Shown here: positions 1 through 7,657 of the stretch, piece by piece
How the letters are laid out: each line of letters opens with the position of its first letter
Numbering within the stretch: position 1 is the first letter of the stretch
Assembly (NCBI RefSeq): GCF_011764425.1
Contig: NZ_BLPF01000005.1
Span: forward strand, 310,001 to 374,000
Direction of reading: 5' to 3'
From: Phytohabitans houttuyneae
GTDB taxonomy: Bacteria > Actinomycetota > Actinomycetes > Mycobacteriales > Micromonosporaceae
Length of the DNA stretch: 64,000 nt
Made by a program: the position numbers and the translations under genes
Notes under the pieces: model-generated
The model's input: the letters and a program-made list of their open reading frames with translations, nothing else
Told to the model about the DNA's origin: nothing
Databases searched by the model: none

Positions 1-2
1 CG

Positions 3-689
3 TCGAACCAGTGGTTCGGCTTCCAGGCGTGGAGCATGGAGCGCGTCGCGGAGTACTACTACGAGACCGGCAACGCGCAGGCCAAGGCGCTGCTGGACAA
101 GTGGGTCACGTGGGCCCTGGCCAACACGACGGTCAGTGGCGCCACGTACCAGGTGCCGTCGACGCTGAGCTGGACCGGGCAGCCCGGTGGCAACTGGACC
201 AGCAGCACCACGTCGGTCAACAACAGCGGTCTGCACGTGTCCGTCGTGGACCACACGACCGACGTCGGCGTGACCGGCGCATTCGCCCGCACGCTGGTTT
301 ACTACGGCGCGAAGGCGGGGCACACCCAGGCCCAGACCACGGCCAAGGGGCTGCTCGACGCGCTGCTGGGACACAAGGACACCAAGGGCATCGCGGTGAC
401 CGAGACCCGGGCGGACTACAACCGGTTCGACGACACCTACAACAGCTCGACGGGCCAGGGCCTGTACATCCCGCCGGGCTTCTCGGGCACCATGCCCAAC
501 GGTGACACGATCAACTCCAGCAGCAGCTTCATCAGCATCCGCTCGTTCCTGCGCAACGACCCGGAGTGGCCGAAGGTGGAGGCGTACCTCAACGGTGGGC
601 CGGCTCCGACCTTCACGTACCACCGCTTCTGGGCGCAGGTCGATGTCGCGATGGCACTGTTCGACTACGACCGGCTGATCGGGGACTGA
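3..689 (+). CDS. Glycoside hydrolase family 48 cellulase, C-terminal part (5' truncated by window)
   Basis: This is the C-terminal ~228 residues of a secreted GH48 enzyme, a family of processive cellobiohydrolases that act on cellulose chain ends. The frame is open from the first complete codon at position 3 (reading SNQWFGFQAWSMERVAEYYY), so the true start lies outside the window. The Trp/Tyr-rich helices, the VVDHTTDVGVTGAFARTLVYY stretch and the terminal YHRFWAQVDVAMALFDYDRL segment are the usual end of the GH48 (alpha/alpha)6 barrel. No carbohydrate-binding module follows, so any CBM2 or FN3 module would have to be N-terminal. It fits with the xylanase, GH59-like and esterase genes further along. 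Confident of family from recognised sequence, not from a search. Confidence 0.9.
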   Translation, partial: SNQWFGFQAWSMERVAEYYYETGNAQAKALLDKWVTWALANTTVSGATYQVPSTLSWTGQPGGNWTSSTTSVNNSGLHVSVVDHTTDVGVTGAFARTLVYYGAKAGHTQAQTTAKGLLDALLGHKDTKGIAVTETRADYNRFDDTYNSSTGQGLYIPPGFSGTMPNGDTINSSSSFISIRSFLRNDPEWPKVEAYLNGGPAPTFTYHRFWAQVDVAMALFDYDRLIGD

Positions 690-706
690 CCAACCCGAAC
701 GGCACC

Positions 707-774
707 GACCCGGGTGGATGGCCTCCCGTCCTGTTCCCCGATCGTGGGGGCACGAGAATCCATCCACCCGGGTC
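707..774 (+). terminator. Long inverted repeat after the GH48 gene
   Basis: A perfect 15-bp inverted repeat (707-721 GACCCGGGTGGATGG, 760-774 its complement) encloses a 38-nt loop that has its own small hairpin (CCCC...GGGG around 737-750). It begins 18 bp after the GH48 stop. No U-tract follows, as is common for actinobacterial terminators, so termination is inferred from position and stem strength. Confidence 0.55.
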
Positions 775-782
775 ACCAAAGA

Positions 783-896
783 CGGCCCGATCCCCACAAT
801 CGGGCCGGAAAGACGGCCTGATTCCCCCACGGTCAGGCCAGCGGGCGGCCTGATTCCCACGGTCAGGCCAGCCAGTGGTGGGCCGGCCGGACTGGC
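783..896. repeat. Run of four short hairpins in the 690-1052 gene-free stretch
   Basis: Four consecutive stem-loops follow the long inverted repeat: CGGCCCGAT/ATCGGGCCG (783-807), GGCCTGA/TCAGGCC (815-839), a near copy of it (847-869), and GCCAGT/ACTGGC (871-896). The second and third are clear direct duplicates of one hairpin. The remainder of 690-1052 contains no recognisable gene. The run may act as a composite terminator or protect the 3' end of the cellulase mRNA. Confidence 0.5.
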
Positions 897-1052
897 CAAC
901 GCAGCGGTCCGGACCGGCCCACCACCCCCAAAGACTTCCGGGCGGGTGGCACAGGATGCCACTCGCCCGGCTCCATTTTTGGTGTCTAACGTGGACGGTT
1001 GTCTCCAGCGTGGACGATTACTGGCAACGGCGGCTGCGGCGCCCCGCGTGGG

Positions 1053-1676
1053 TCAGCGCCGGTAGCAGTGCCAGGAGAAAGCGTCGTTGCGATTGGAGAA
1101 CTGCGCGAAGGCCGCGGCCCCGTACCTGCCGCGGCAGGCGGCGCTCATGTCGATGAGCGGGTCGTCGCCGCGCAGGCGGCACTCCCAGTTGTTTTCGGCC
1201 TGGCCGGTGCCGTACCGCAGCTGCGCCTCGTCCGTGCGGTAGGTGCGCTCGCAGTACTCCCGCAGCAGCTGCCACAGCCCGAACGCGCCGCCGTCCGGGC
1301 CCACCGCGACCGGCGCCTTCGCCGCGGCCGGTGGCGCCGTGGTGCGCCGGGCGGGCGCGGTGGTGCGGGCCGTCGTGCGGCGCGGTGTGTCGACCTTGGA
1401 CGGCGTGGGGGAGGGCGAGGGCGTCGCGGACGGCGCGGCGCTGGTCGGTGGTCCAGCCGATCCATCCGGTACCGGCGATGACGTGCTGCCCGCCGGAGGC
1501 GCGAGCTTGGCCGGGGCGGCCAGCGGGTCGCCGGTGCTCCAGCTCATGCCCGCCCCGGTCACGAACGGCACCGAACACAGCAGCACAAGCGCGCCGAGGC
1601 CGACGGCGGCAAGCAGCCACCCGTACTCCCGGCTCAGGCGGCGCACAGCCGCGGCGGGCGCGGTCCCCTCGGACAC
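1053..1676 (-). CDS. Membrane-anchored protein with Ser/Thr/Pro linker and Cys-containing C-terminal domain
   Basis: 207 residues of unrecognised family. A short cytoplasmic N-terminus (~20 aa) is followed by one hydrophobic helix (~19-41, YGWLLAAVGLGALVLLCSVPF), then a low-complexity Pro/Ser/Thr/Ala linker (~45-120) and a compact ~80-residue C-terminal domain with four spaced cysteines (in CERTY, WECRL, AACRG and WHCYR). Four Cys in a predicted extracytoplasmic domain suggest two disulfides. The linker implies that the domain crosses part of the cell wall. It is monocistronic, transcribed towards the GH48 gene. No function can be assigned; a wall-associated sensor or binding protein is possible. 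Confidence 0.7.
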   Translation of the reverse strand: MSEGTAPAAAVRRLSREYGWLLAAVGLGALVLLCSVPFVTGAGMSWSTGDPLAAPAKLAPPAGSTSSPVPDGSAGPPTSAAPSATPSPSPTPSKVDTPRRTTARTTAPARRTTAPPAAAKAPVAVGPDGGAFGLWQLLREYCERTYRTDEAQLRYGTGQAENNWECRLRGDDPLIDMSAACRGRYGAAAFAQFSNRNDAFSWHCYRR

Positions 1677-1846
1677 GGTCGACCGGCCCTCCCGTCCGCC
1701 GTTGGTCGCCTTCGTAGCGTCTTTCGGCTGGTCACTCTAGCTACTGGGCGCGCGTCGCGGGATGCCCGACAGGCCAGCTCCCGATCCGTCTGTCGGGCAA
1801 CCGACAACTGAGCGGTCACTCAACAAACCGGGGCCCCCACGAAGCC

Positions 1847-1912
1847 GGGAAGCGGGGTAACCTGTTACATGGAGAGGCCGCTTCCCCCGTGGCGGCCTCT
1901 CCTTCTTTTCTC
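1847..1912 (+). promoter_or_regulatory. Possible attenuator: intrinsic terminator with competing antiterminator
   Basis: An 11-bp stem GGAGAGGCCGC (1871-1881) / GCGGCCTCTCC (1892-1902) is followed by TTCTTTTCTC, a good intrinsic terminator on the plus strand. Upstream, GGGAAGCGG (1847-1855) is perfectly complementary to CCGCTTCCC (1878-1886), which overlaps the terminator's 5' arm, so the two pairings exclude each other. GTAACCTGTTAC nearby is a further inverted repeat. It lies ~75 bp before the acyltransferase start with no plus-strand gene upstream to terminate. It could instead end a short RNA starting near 1745. Confidence 0.5.
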
Positions 1913-1984
1913 TTGCGGCGCTGCTCCCAGGGCCCGCCTTGCTCGCCGAGCCGGGTCCGGACGGGTTCGCTAGAGTCGGGCGTT

Positions 1985-3064
1985 GTGTCCCGACTGCCCT
2001 CACTGACCGGTCTACGGTTCGCGGCCGCTTTCGGGGTTTTCGGGCTGCACGCCTACTCGTTCGTGAAGCTGGCCGACCCGGTCGCCGGCCGCGGCGCACA
2101 GCTGCTCTTCGACGCCGGCGACCTGGGCGTCTCGTTCTTCTTCGTACTGTCCGGCTTCGTGCTGACCTGGTCGGCCCGCCCCGACCGCGGCCCGCTGCGC
2201 TTCTGGCAGGGGCGGGTCGCCCGGATCTACCCGGCCTACCTGGTGGCGCTGGCCCTCGCGGTCGCCTCGCTGTACGTCACGCACCGGATACCGCCGATCT
2301 TCTGGGAGCCGCTGGGCGCCGCGGCGGTGCTGCTGCACGGCTGGTACACGCAGGACTTCGTCTACCTCGGCGTCAACCCGGTGGGCTGGTCGCTGTCCTG
2401 CGAGATGTTCTTCTACCTGTGCTTTCCGCTGCTGCACGCGCTGCTGCGCCGGCTGGGACCGGCCACTTTGTACCCACTCGCGGTCGCCCTGATCGCGCTG
2501 ACCTGGGCGTGGCCGTGGATCGCCGAGGTCGCGGTGGTGCCCGAGCACGAGCGCTGGTTCGTGTACGTCTTCCCGGTGACAAGGATGACCGAGTTCACCC
2601 TCGGCATCGTGCTGGCCCGGCTGGTGATGCTGGACGCCTGGCGCGGTCCCGGCCTGCGCGTGGCGACCGCCGTCTTCGTCGTCAACTACCTGGCCGTGGG
2701 CTGGCTCCCGGCAGTCACCCGCGACACCGCGGCCGCCGTAGTCGGCACCGCCCTGCTGATCCCCGCCGCCGCGATGGCCGACCTGAGGGGCGAGCGCTCC
2801 CCGTGGCGTCACCCATTTGTCGTCCATTTGGGGGAGGTCTCGTACTGCTTCTTCCTCGTCCACCTGACGGTGATCGTGACCGCCGCCGAGCTGCTGGACC
2901 TGCGCGGCCCGTGGGCACTGTGGCCAGCGCTGGGCATAGCGGCCGTGCTGCTGCTCGTCTCCTACGCGCTCGCCTACGCACTGCACCGCTGCGTCGAGGT
3001 GCCCGGCATGCGCGCACTCAACCGCCGCATCCCCCGCCCCGCACGGTCCCTCTCAAACACCTAG
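1985..3064 (+). CDS. Acyltransferase family 3 membrane protein
   Basis: About 359 residues. The N-terminus LPSLTGLRFAAAFGVFGLHA is the signature of the acyltransferase-3 family: integral membrane enzymes that transfer acetyl or other acyl groups to sugars of envelope polysaccharides, glycolipids or antibiotics. The conserved first-helix His is present, and roughly ten hydrophobic segments run to the C-terminus. The frame is open further upstream (ATG 1889), but homology starts at GTG 1985, which follows a TAGAGT hexamer (1974-1979) at leaderless spacing, so I prefer 1985. The acyl acceptor cannot be read from sequence, and no glycosyltransferase neighbours exist to hint at it. Confidence 0.85.
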   Translation: MSRLPSLTGLRFAAAFGVFGLHAYSFVKLADPVAGRGAQLLFDAGDLGVSFFFVLSGFVLTWSARPDRGPLRFWQGRVARIYPAYLVALALAVASLYVTHRIPPIFWEPLGAAAVLLHGWYTQDFVYLGVNPVGWSLSCEMFFYLCFPLLHALLRRLGPATLYPLAVALIALTWAWPWIAEVAVVPEHERWFVYVFPVTRMTEFTLGIVLARLVMLDAWRGPGLRVATAVFVVNYLAVGWLPAVTRDTAAAVVGTALLIPAAAMADLRGERSPWRHPFVVHLGEVSYCFFLVHLTVIVTAAELLDLRGPWALWPALGIAAVLLLVSYALAYALHRCVEVPGMRALNRRIPRPARSLSNT

Positions 3065-3329
3065 CCTCCTAGGACGCCCTAGGCGGTGTGCCACCCGCCT
3101 CACCGACAAGGCCCCGCACCGATCCGGATAGCCGCGCCCAGGCTTCGTCTTTGCCGCCGCTGTTAGGGGGCCGGTGCCACGCGCACGCTCCGAAGCCTGA
3201 TGCCACACGCCGCCTCGATGTCTGTGCCGCGCGAGTGGAGTGCCGGCTGCGGCGAGCCTCTGAAGCTGGGCGCAGCAATGCGCCCACCGGGTCGCTCGTG
3301 ACCGTCGGCGCAGGCCCAGGCCCGTGAAG

Positions 3330-3623
3330 GGCGGGACGCCCACCACAAAGCCAACGCCGTTACTGGCCGGCGTGGGTTCGGTGGGGTGGTTCGCGGTGAC
3401 AGCGCGGGCCGCCCAACCGCGGAGCCGGCATCGTTACCGTCCGGGGTGGAGCCGTCCGGTGGCCCGCTGTGACGTTGCGGGGCGCCCACCTACGGAGCCG
3501 ACGCCGTTACCGTCCGGGCGACGGCCGTCCGGTGGCTCGCGGTGATGCTGCGGGACGCCCGCCCGCGGAGCCGGCGCCGTTACCGTCCGGGGTGACGGCC
3601 GTCAGGGGCTTGCGGTGATGCCC
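3330..3623. repeat. Tandem array of four 73-74-bp repeats
   Basis: Four imperfect head-to-tail copies run 3330-3403, 3404-3477, 3478-3550 and 3551-3623. The anchor GTTACCGTCCGG (diverged in copy 1) starts at 3359, 3433, 3506 and 3579. Each unit also carries GCGGAGCCGGC-like and GGTGGCTCGCGGTGA-like blocks. It sits in the 3065-3890 gene-free stretch, which otherwise holds only the dispersed element at 3761-3848 and no convincing gene. Frames running through it are low-complexity. Confidence 0.8.
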
Positions 3624-3760
3624 GCCGGTCCTCGATCGGTGCTCGTGCTCCGGGGTGCGGCCGCGGTCGTGGCGATGAGAGACAGGATGACGGGGCCCGC
3701 GTGAGCCGCTGGTCGGCAGCTGGTGTGTAGTGGGCCGCCGGCGTGGAGCGGGAGCTTGCC

Positions 3761-3848
3761 TTTGGGGTGAGCTGGCCGACCGCGGAGGGTGAGGCCGCGG
3801 GAGCAACGGTCCGGACCACGGCGGACATCGCGGTAGCACGCAGCTGTT
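3761..3848 (-). repeat. Dispersed 3' hairpin element, copy R1
   Basis: One of four near-identical copies in this window (others at 11138-11227, 24867-24931, 35347-35410). Read in the direction of the upstream gene, the element has a hairpin of the form ACCGCG-5 nt-CGCGGT, then the palindrome GGTCCGGACC, then CCGCGG-9 nt-CCGCGG. R1 starts 42 bp past the stop of the TPR gene at 3891. Its extended flank (TTTGGGGTGAGCT) is shared with R2. Confidence 0.85.
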
Positions 3849-3890
3849 TGAGCATTGGGTCTTTGAAGGCCGCTGGAAACGGCGTCGCGG

Positions 3891-4979
3891 TCAGGAGATG
3901 TCGGCGGCCAGCCTGGCCAGGCGGCGGTGGCGGTAGGCGGTGTCGTCGGCGCGCGTGGTGCTGCCGGCGGCGGCGTCGAGGGCGGCGGCGTGCTTGTCGA
4001 GGTCGGCCAGCAGCTGGCGGGCGGTGTCGAGCTCGCCGCGGTCAAGGGCGATGTCGACGGCGGTCTTGGTGGCGTAGTAGGGACGGTAGTGGCCGCCGAC
4101 GCGGGCGGCGACCTCCAGGTGGTGGGTGGCGGTCTGCCAGGCGGTGTCGAGGTCCGCGCACTGCCGGTAGGCCTCCGCCGACACGTCCAGGGCGACGCAC
4201 ATCATGTCCTCGCCGAGGTGTTCGCCGAGGCTGACGGCGGTGGCGGCGTGCCGGCGCATCGCGGCGCGGTCGTCCGGGTGGTCGGTGTCCATCGCGCAGT
4301 AGGCCAGGCCGATGTGCGCGAGCGCCCGGGCGTGGGAGCTGCTGTCGGGGTCGTCGAGCACGGCCTGGTAGTACGGCACGGACTCGCTGCCCCGGCCGGC
4401 GTAGCGCAGGTAGTCAGCGAGCGAGATGCGGTGGCCGCTGACGCTGGTGCCGGGGATGCCGGGCCGGTAGGCGGCCAGGGACTCCTCGGCGGCGGCGATC
4501 GCGGCGGGCAGGTCGCCCAGGCGCCGGTAGACGAGGGCGCGGGTGTGCAGCACCGCGGCGCGCCAGTCGGTGTGGCCGGTGGCGACCAGCCACCGGTCGG
4601 CGGCGTCGAGGACGCCGAAGAGGTCGCGCCAGGGGATGCCGGTCAGGTTCAGGGCGGCATCGACCCAGTCGACGTATGCCTGGCCGACCGACTGGGCTGC
4701 GCGGCCGGTCAGCCGCGGGGCGATCGCGGCGTCCTCGGCCAGGGTCAGGATCCGGGTGCAGCGGGCCAGCGCGCCGGTGGAGTCGCCGAGCGCGAGCAGG
4801 CCGACCTCGGTGACCTCAAGCGCCCGTACCAGCAGGGCCGGGTCGTCGAGCTGCTCGGCGGCGCGCACCGCGCGTTCGCCGGCGGCCACCACCTGCGGGT
4901 AGCGGCCCTGCACGATGGCGTCCCACGCCTCGTCGATGAAGAGCGCGACCGCCCGGGCGCTCTTGGCGGTGGCTGCCAC
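3891..4979 (-). CDS. TPR-repeat protein coupled to the Hsp90-TIR-like gene
   Basis: 362 residues, almost entirely helical, built of degenerate tetratricopeptide repeats (for example the AVRAAEQLDDPALLVRALEV, TRALVYRRLGDLPAAIAAAEES and ARALAHIGLAYCAM segments). No signal peptide, membrane helix or catalytic motif is visible, so it is probably a cytoplasmic scaffold or partner protein. The GTG start (4979) lies 6 nt after the stop of the Hsp90-like gene, so the two are almost certainly translationally coupled. TPR proteins commonly dock on Hsp90-type chaperones, and sensor or adaptor TPR proteins accompany TIR effectors in bacterial conflict systems. Both parallels are family knowledge; the role here is inferred. 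Confidence 0.8.
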   Translation of the reverse strand: MAATAKSARAVALFIDEAWDAIVQGRYPQVVAAGERAVRAAEQLDDPALLVRALEVTEVGLLALGDSTGALARCTRILTLAEDAAIAPRLTGRAAQSVGQAYVDWVDAALNLTGIPWRDLFGVLDAADRWLVATGHTDWRAAVLHTRALVYRRLGDLPAAIAAAEESLAAYRPGIPGTSVSGHRISLADYLRYAGRGSESVPYYQAVLDDPDSSSHARALAHIGLAYCAMDTDHPDDRAAMRRHAATAVSLGEHLGEDMMCVALDVSAEAYRQCADLDTAWQTATHHLEVAARVGGHYRPYYATKTAVDIALDRGELDTARQLLADLDKHAAALDAAAGSTTRADDTAYRHRRLARLAADIS

Positions 4980-4985
4980 CGCCGC

Positions 4986-7595
4986 TCAGCTCCGTCCCGC
5001 GGGCAGGCTGGCGAGGGTCTCCTTCACGGCGTCGACGAGCCGGCGGGGCAGGCCGACCGCGTGAGCGACCGCCTGCGGGTCGGCGTCCAGGAAGCCCTGC
5101 CACGTCGGGTACCGGCGGGTGATCTCGCGGCTGACCTGCTCGTTCAGGCCGGCGTCGCGGATGAGCACGGCCTCGGAGAGGTACCGGTCGCGGCCGGTCA
5201 GCGCGCGCAGTGACTCCTGGCGGGCCAGCACCTCGCGCACCTCGGCGGGCAGGTCGGTGCCGGTGGCGCGCAGCTGCTCGTACAGCAGGCCGTGCAGGTC
5301 GGCCGGGAGTGGGGGAGCGGCGGCGTCGCGGAGCAGCAGCAGCGGCCGGCCGATCGCCTCCATCCGGCCGATCTCGATCATGACGTTGGGGTTGATGTCG
5401 CTGGTGAGGATCGCCATGAAGCAGTGGGCGCGCAGCATCTTGGTCTTGAGGTTGGCCCACAGCCCGGGCCGTTCGACGCTGTCGTCGGCGCGCACCACCC
5501 GCCAGAAGTAGGGCTTGTCCTCGAGGACGGCGCGCACCGCCTCGTAGATCTCGCGGGCACGGGCGTCGCTGAAGGGCATGGCGACGAAGCAGGACACGTA
5601 CGGGTCGACGTCGTCGGCGGCGCTGCGCGCGGTGCGCAGCTCTTCCAGCTCCGTCTGGCGGGCGTTGGAGAGCCGCTCGTAGGTGGCCTGCTCCTCGGCC
5701 AGGGACAGCATCCGCTCGATGACCTGGTTGTACTGCTCGAACATGGTCTGCACGTCCTGCACCCGCAGCGCGGGGGCGAGCAGCATCAGCGCGTTGTTGT
5801 ACAGCGAGACGAGCGCGTGGCGGCTGATCTCGTCGCGCAGGTTGCCGCGCGCGGCGAGCTTGCGGATGGTGGGGTTGTCGGCGTTGAGGTGCAGGGCGAG
5901 CGGTTCGCGCTCCTCGGCCAGGAAGCCTTTGACAAGGTCGCGGATGAAGCCGGGCAGCGCCACGTCGCCGGCGACGTTTTCCATCTCCCGCCGGCTGCGG
6001 CTGTCGCGGGTCTCGGTGAGCACGGCGGGCACCTCGGCCGGCCGAAACCTGCTGACCCGCGCCACGCAGCGCATGTCCGGGAAGACGAGCGCGTAGGCGG
6101 CCTGCAGCTCGGCGAAACGTTCGTGCTCGTCGCCGGCGAGCGGCTCGAAGATCGTCTCGGAGCTGGCCACGTCGAGGCGGCTCAGGTGGACCCGCTGCGG
6201 CCAGGTCCGGGCGTACCGGCGCAGGAAGCGCTCGGCGAACGGCTCTGCGCAGCTGAAGACGCGGATGTTGCGGGCGCTGGCCAGCAGGAAGTACTGGTTG
6301 GAGGAGCCGCGTTCGGTGATGTAGTAGACCAGCTGCGAGCCGTCGGTGCGCCGCGGCGCGGTCCGCAGGTACTCCGAGACCGTGATCGGTCCCTGGTCAC
6401 TTTCCAGCGGCATGAGGTCGGCGACGGCGCGGAAGAAGTCTTCGTGCTCCTCCTGCACCGACATGGCCAGCACGTGGTACGAGTGCCAGCGCATGATCTC
6501 GATGAACCGCTGGTGCTGGCGCTGGGACAGCTCGGTCAGCTCCCGCACGATCAGCCAGCCGAGGGCCTGCTGTACGGCGGCGAGGGCGGCGTTGCGCACG
6601 ACGTTGTCGCGGGCGGCGTTCGGGGTCAGCTCGTTGCACTCGACGACACCCTGCAGGAACCGCGCCCACGGCGGCAGCACCTCGCGGTTGGCGGCGCCGA
6701 TGAACATCCGGTTGACGTACACGTCGACGGTGCCGCGCGCGTTGACGTCGGGCACGTGCCGGTCGGTGATGGCCAGTACCCCACGGACGCGGCCTCGGCC
6801 CTTGCCGTCGGGGCGGGAGATGTCGTCCCACTGCACGGCCTCGTCGACGGCGAAGACGTACAGCGAGGTTTCGGTGAGGAACTTGCGTTCCCAGAAGTCG
6901 TGGTAGGCGCGGTCGCGCTCCTCTGGCGAGGCGTACGTGCGGTGCCAGGGTGCGGTGATCGCGTTGGCCGGTTCGGCGTCCTGTCCCACGTACACCGGGA
7001 TGCCGATGAAGTCGGCGTAGGTGCGGATGATCGAGCGCAGCCGCTCCGGGTCGAGGTAGCGGCTGTGCCCGGCCCGCAGGTGCAGGGTGACGGTGGTGCC
7101 GACCTGGGCGCGCTGTGCCGGCTCGACGGTGTAGCTGCCGCCGCCTTGGCTCTGCCAGCGCAGCGCGCCGGAGCCGGCGGCCCGGGTCAGGACGGTGACG
7201 CGTTCGGCGACGATGAACGCGCTGAGCAGGCCGATGCCGAACTGGCCGATCAGCTCGACGGTCCGGCTGCGGTCGGCTTCGACGATGCGCCGGCGCAGCT
7301 CGTCGGTGCCGGAGCGGCCGATCGTCGACAGGTAGCTGTCGATCTCCTGCTCGGTCAGGCCGGAGCCGTTGTCGTAGATGTCGATGGTCTGCGCGCTCTT
7401 GTCAACGGCGACCTGGATGCGCGGTGAGGGCAGGTCACTTTCGCCGCGCTCGGCGGCCAGCTCGGCGCGGCGCTGGATCGAGTCGTGCGCGTTCTGGATC
7501 ATTTCGCGCAGGAACACGTCCGGGTCCGCGTACAGGTTTTGCGCCAACAGCTGGATGAGGCCCTCCAGCTGGATCTGGAACGTCCGCTCCGCCAC
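4986..7595 (-). CDS. Hsp90-type (HtpG-like) ATPase fused to a TIR-like / deoxyribosyltransferase-like domain
   Basis: 869 residues. The N-terminus is a GHKL ATPase of Hsp90 type: FLREMIQNAHDS with E31, N35 and D38, the DNGSGL motif at D75-G79, the glycine lid GQFGIG at 117-122 and GTTVTLHL at 166-173. Hsp90-like middle regions run to about 600, a short coiled coil lies at ~615-660, and then comes CFVAMPF (~669) leading to INPNVMIEIG (N735, N737, E741). That pattern is typical of TIR-like/nucleoside 2-deoxyribosyltransferase-like domains, in which the Glu is catalytic. The tail (~835-865) resembles a helix-hairpin-helix. Ordinary HtpG is ~630 aa and lacks these additions. The GTG start is 62 bp downstream of the pseudokinase gene and the TPR gene follows by 6 nt. 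A chaperone-gated NAD/nucleotide-hydrolysing effector is my inference. Confidence 0.85.
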   Translation of the reverse strand: MAERTFQIQLEGLIQLLAQNLYADPDVFLREMIQNAHDSIQRRAELAAERGESDLPSPRIQVAVDKSAQTIDIYDNGSGLTEQEIDSYLSTIGRSGTDELRRRIVEADRSRTVELIGQFGIGLLSAFIVAERVTVLTRAAGSGALRWQSQGGGSYTVEPAQRAQVGTTVTLHLRAGHSRYLDPERLRSIIRTYADFIGIPVYVGQDAEPANAITAPWHRTYASPEERDRAYHDFWERKFLTETSLYVFAVDEAVQWDDISRPDGKGRGRVRGVLAITDRHVPDVNARGTVDVYVNRMFIGAANREVLPPWARFLQGVVECNELTPNAARDNVVRNAALAAVQQALGWLIVRELTELSQRQHQRFIEIMRWHSYHVLAMSVQEEHEDFFRAVADLMPLESDQGPITVSEYLRTAPRRTDGSQLVYYITERGSSNQYFLLASARNIRVFSCAEPFAERFLRRYARTWPQRVHLSRLDVASSETIFEPLAGDEHERFAELQAAYALVFPDMRCVARVSRFRPAEVPAVLTETRDSRSRREMENVAGDVALPGFIRDLVKGFLAEEREPLALHLNADNPTIRKLAARGNLRDEISRHALVSLYNNALMLLAPALRVQDVQTMFEQYNQVIERMLSLAEEQATYERLSNARQTELEELRTARSAADDVDPYVSCFVAMPFSDARAREIYEAVRAVLEDKPYFWRVVRADDSVERPGLWANLKTKMLRAHCFMAILTSDINPNVMIEIGRMEAIGRPLLLLRDAAAPPLPADLHGLLYEQLRATGTDLPAEVREVLARQESLRALTGRDRYLSEAVLIRDAGLNEQVSREITRRYPTWQGFLDADPQAVAHAVGLPRRLVDAVKETLASLPAGRS

Positions 7596-7657
7596 CGCCG
7601 CCCCTTTCGGACAATGGTCTGCGCCCGGAAGCGTACTGGCGGGCCGCCAGCACGCGC

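Noticed and set aside
1745-1912. Considered a 6C-type small RNA or ydaO/c-di-AMP riboswitch
   Set aside because: Only one loop has a five-C run and no conserved ydaO core can be recognised. Left as an unclassified attenuator/small RNA.
5292-7427. 711-codon open frame antisense to the Hsp90-TIR-like gene
   Set aside because: Composition is typical of high-GC antisense frames (Gly/Val/Asp/Arg-rich, no motif). The opposite strand has all Hsp90 motifs.
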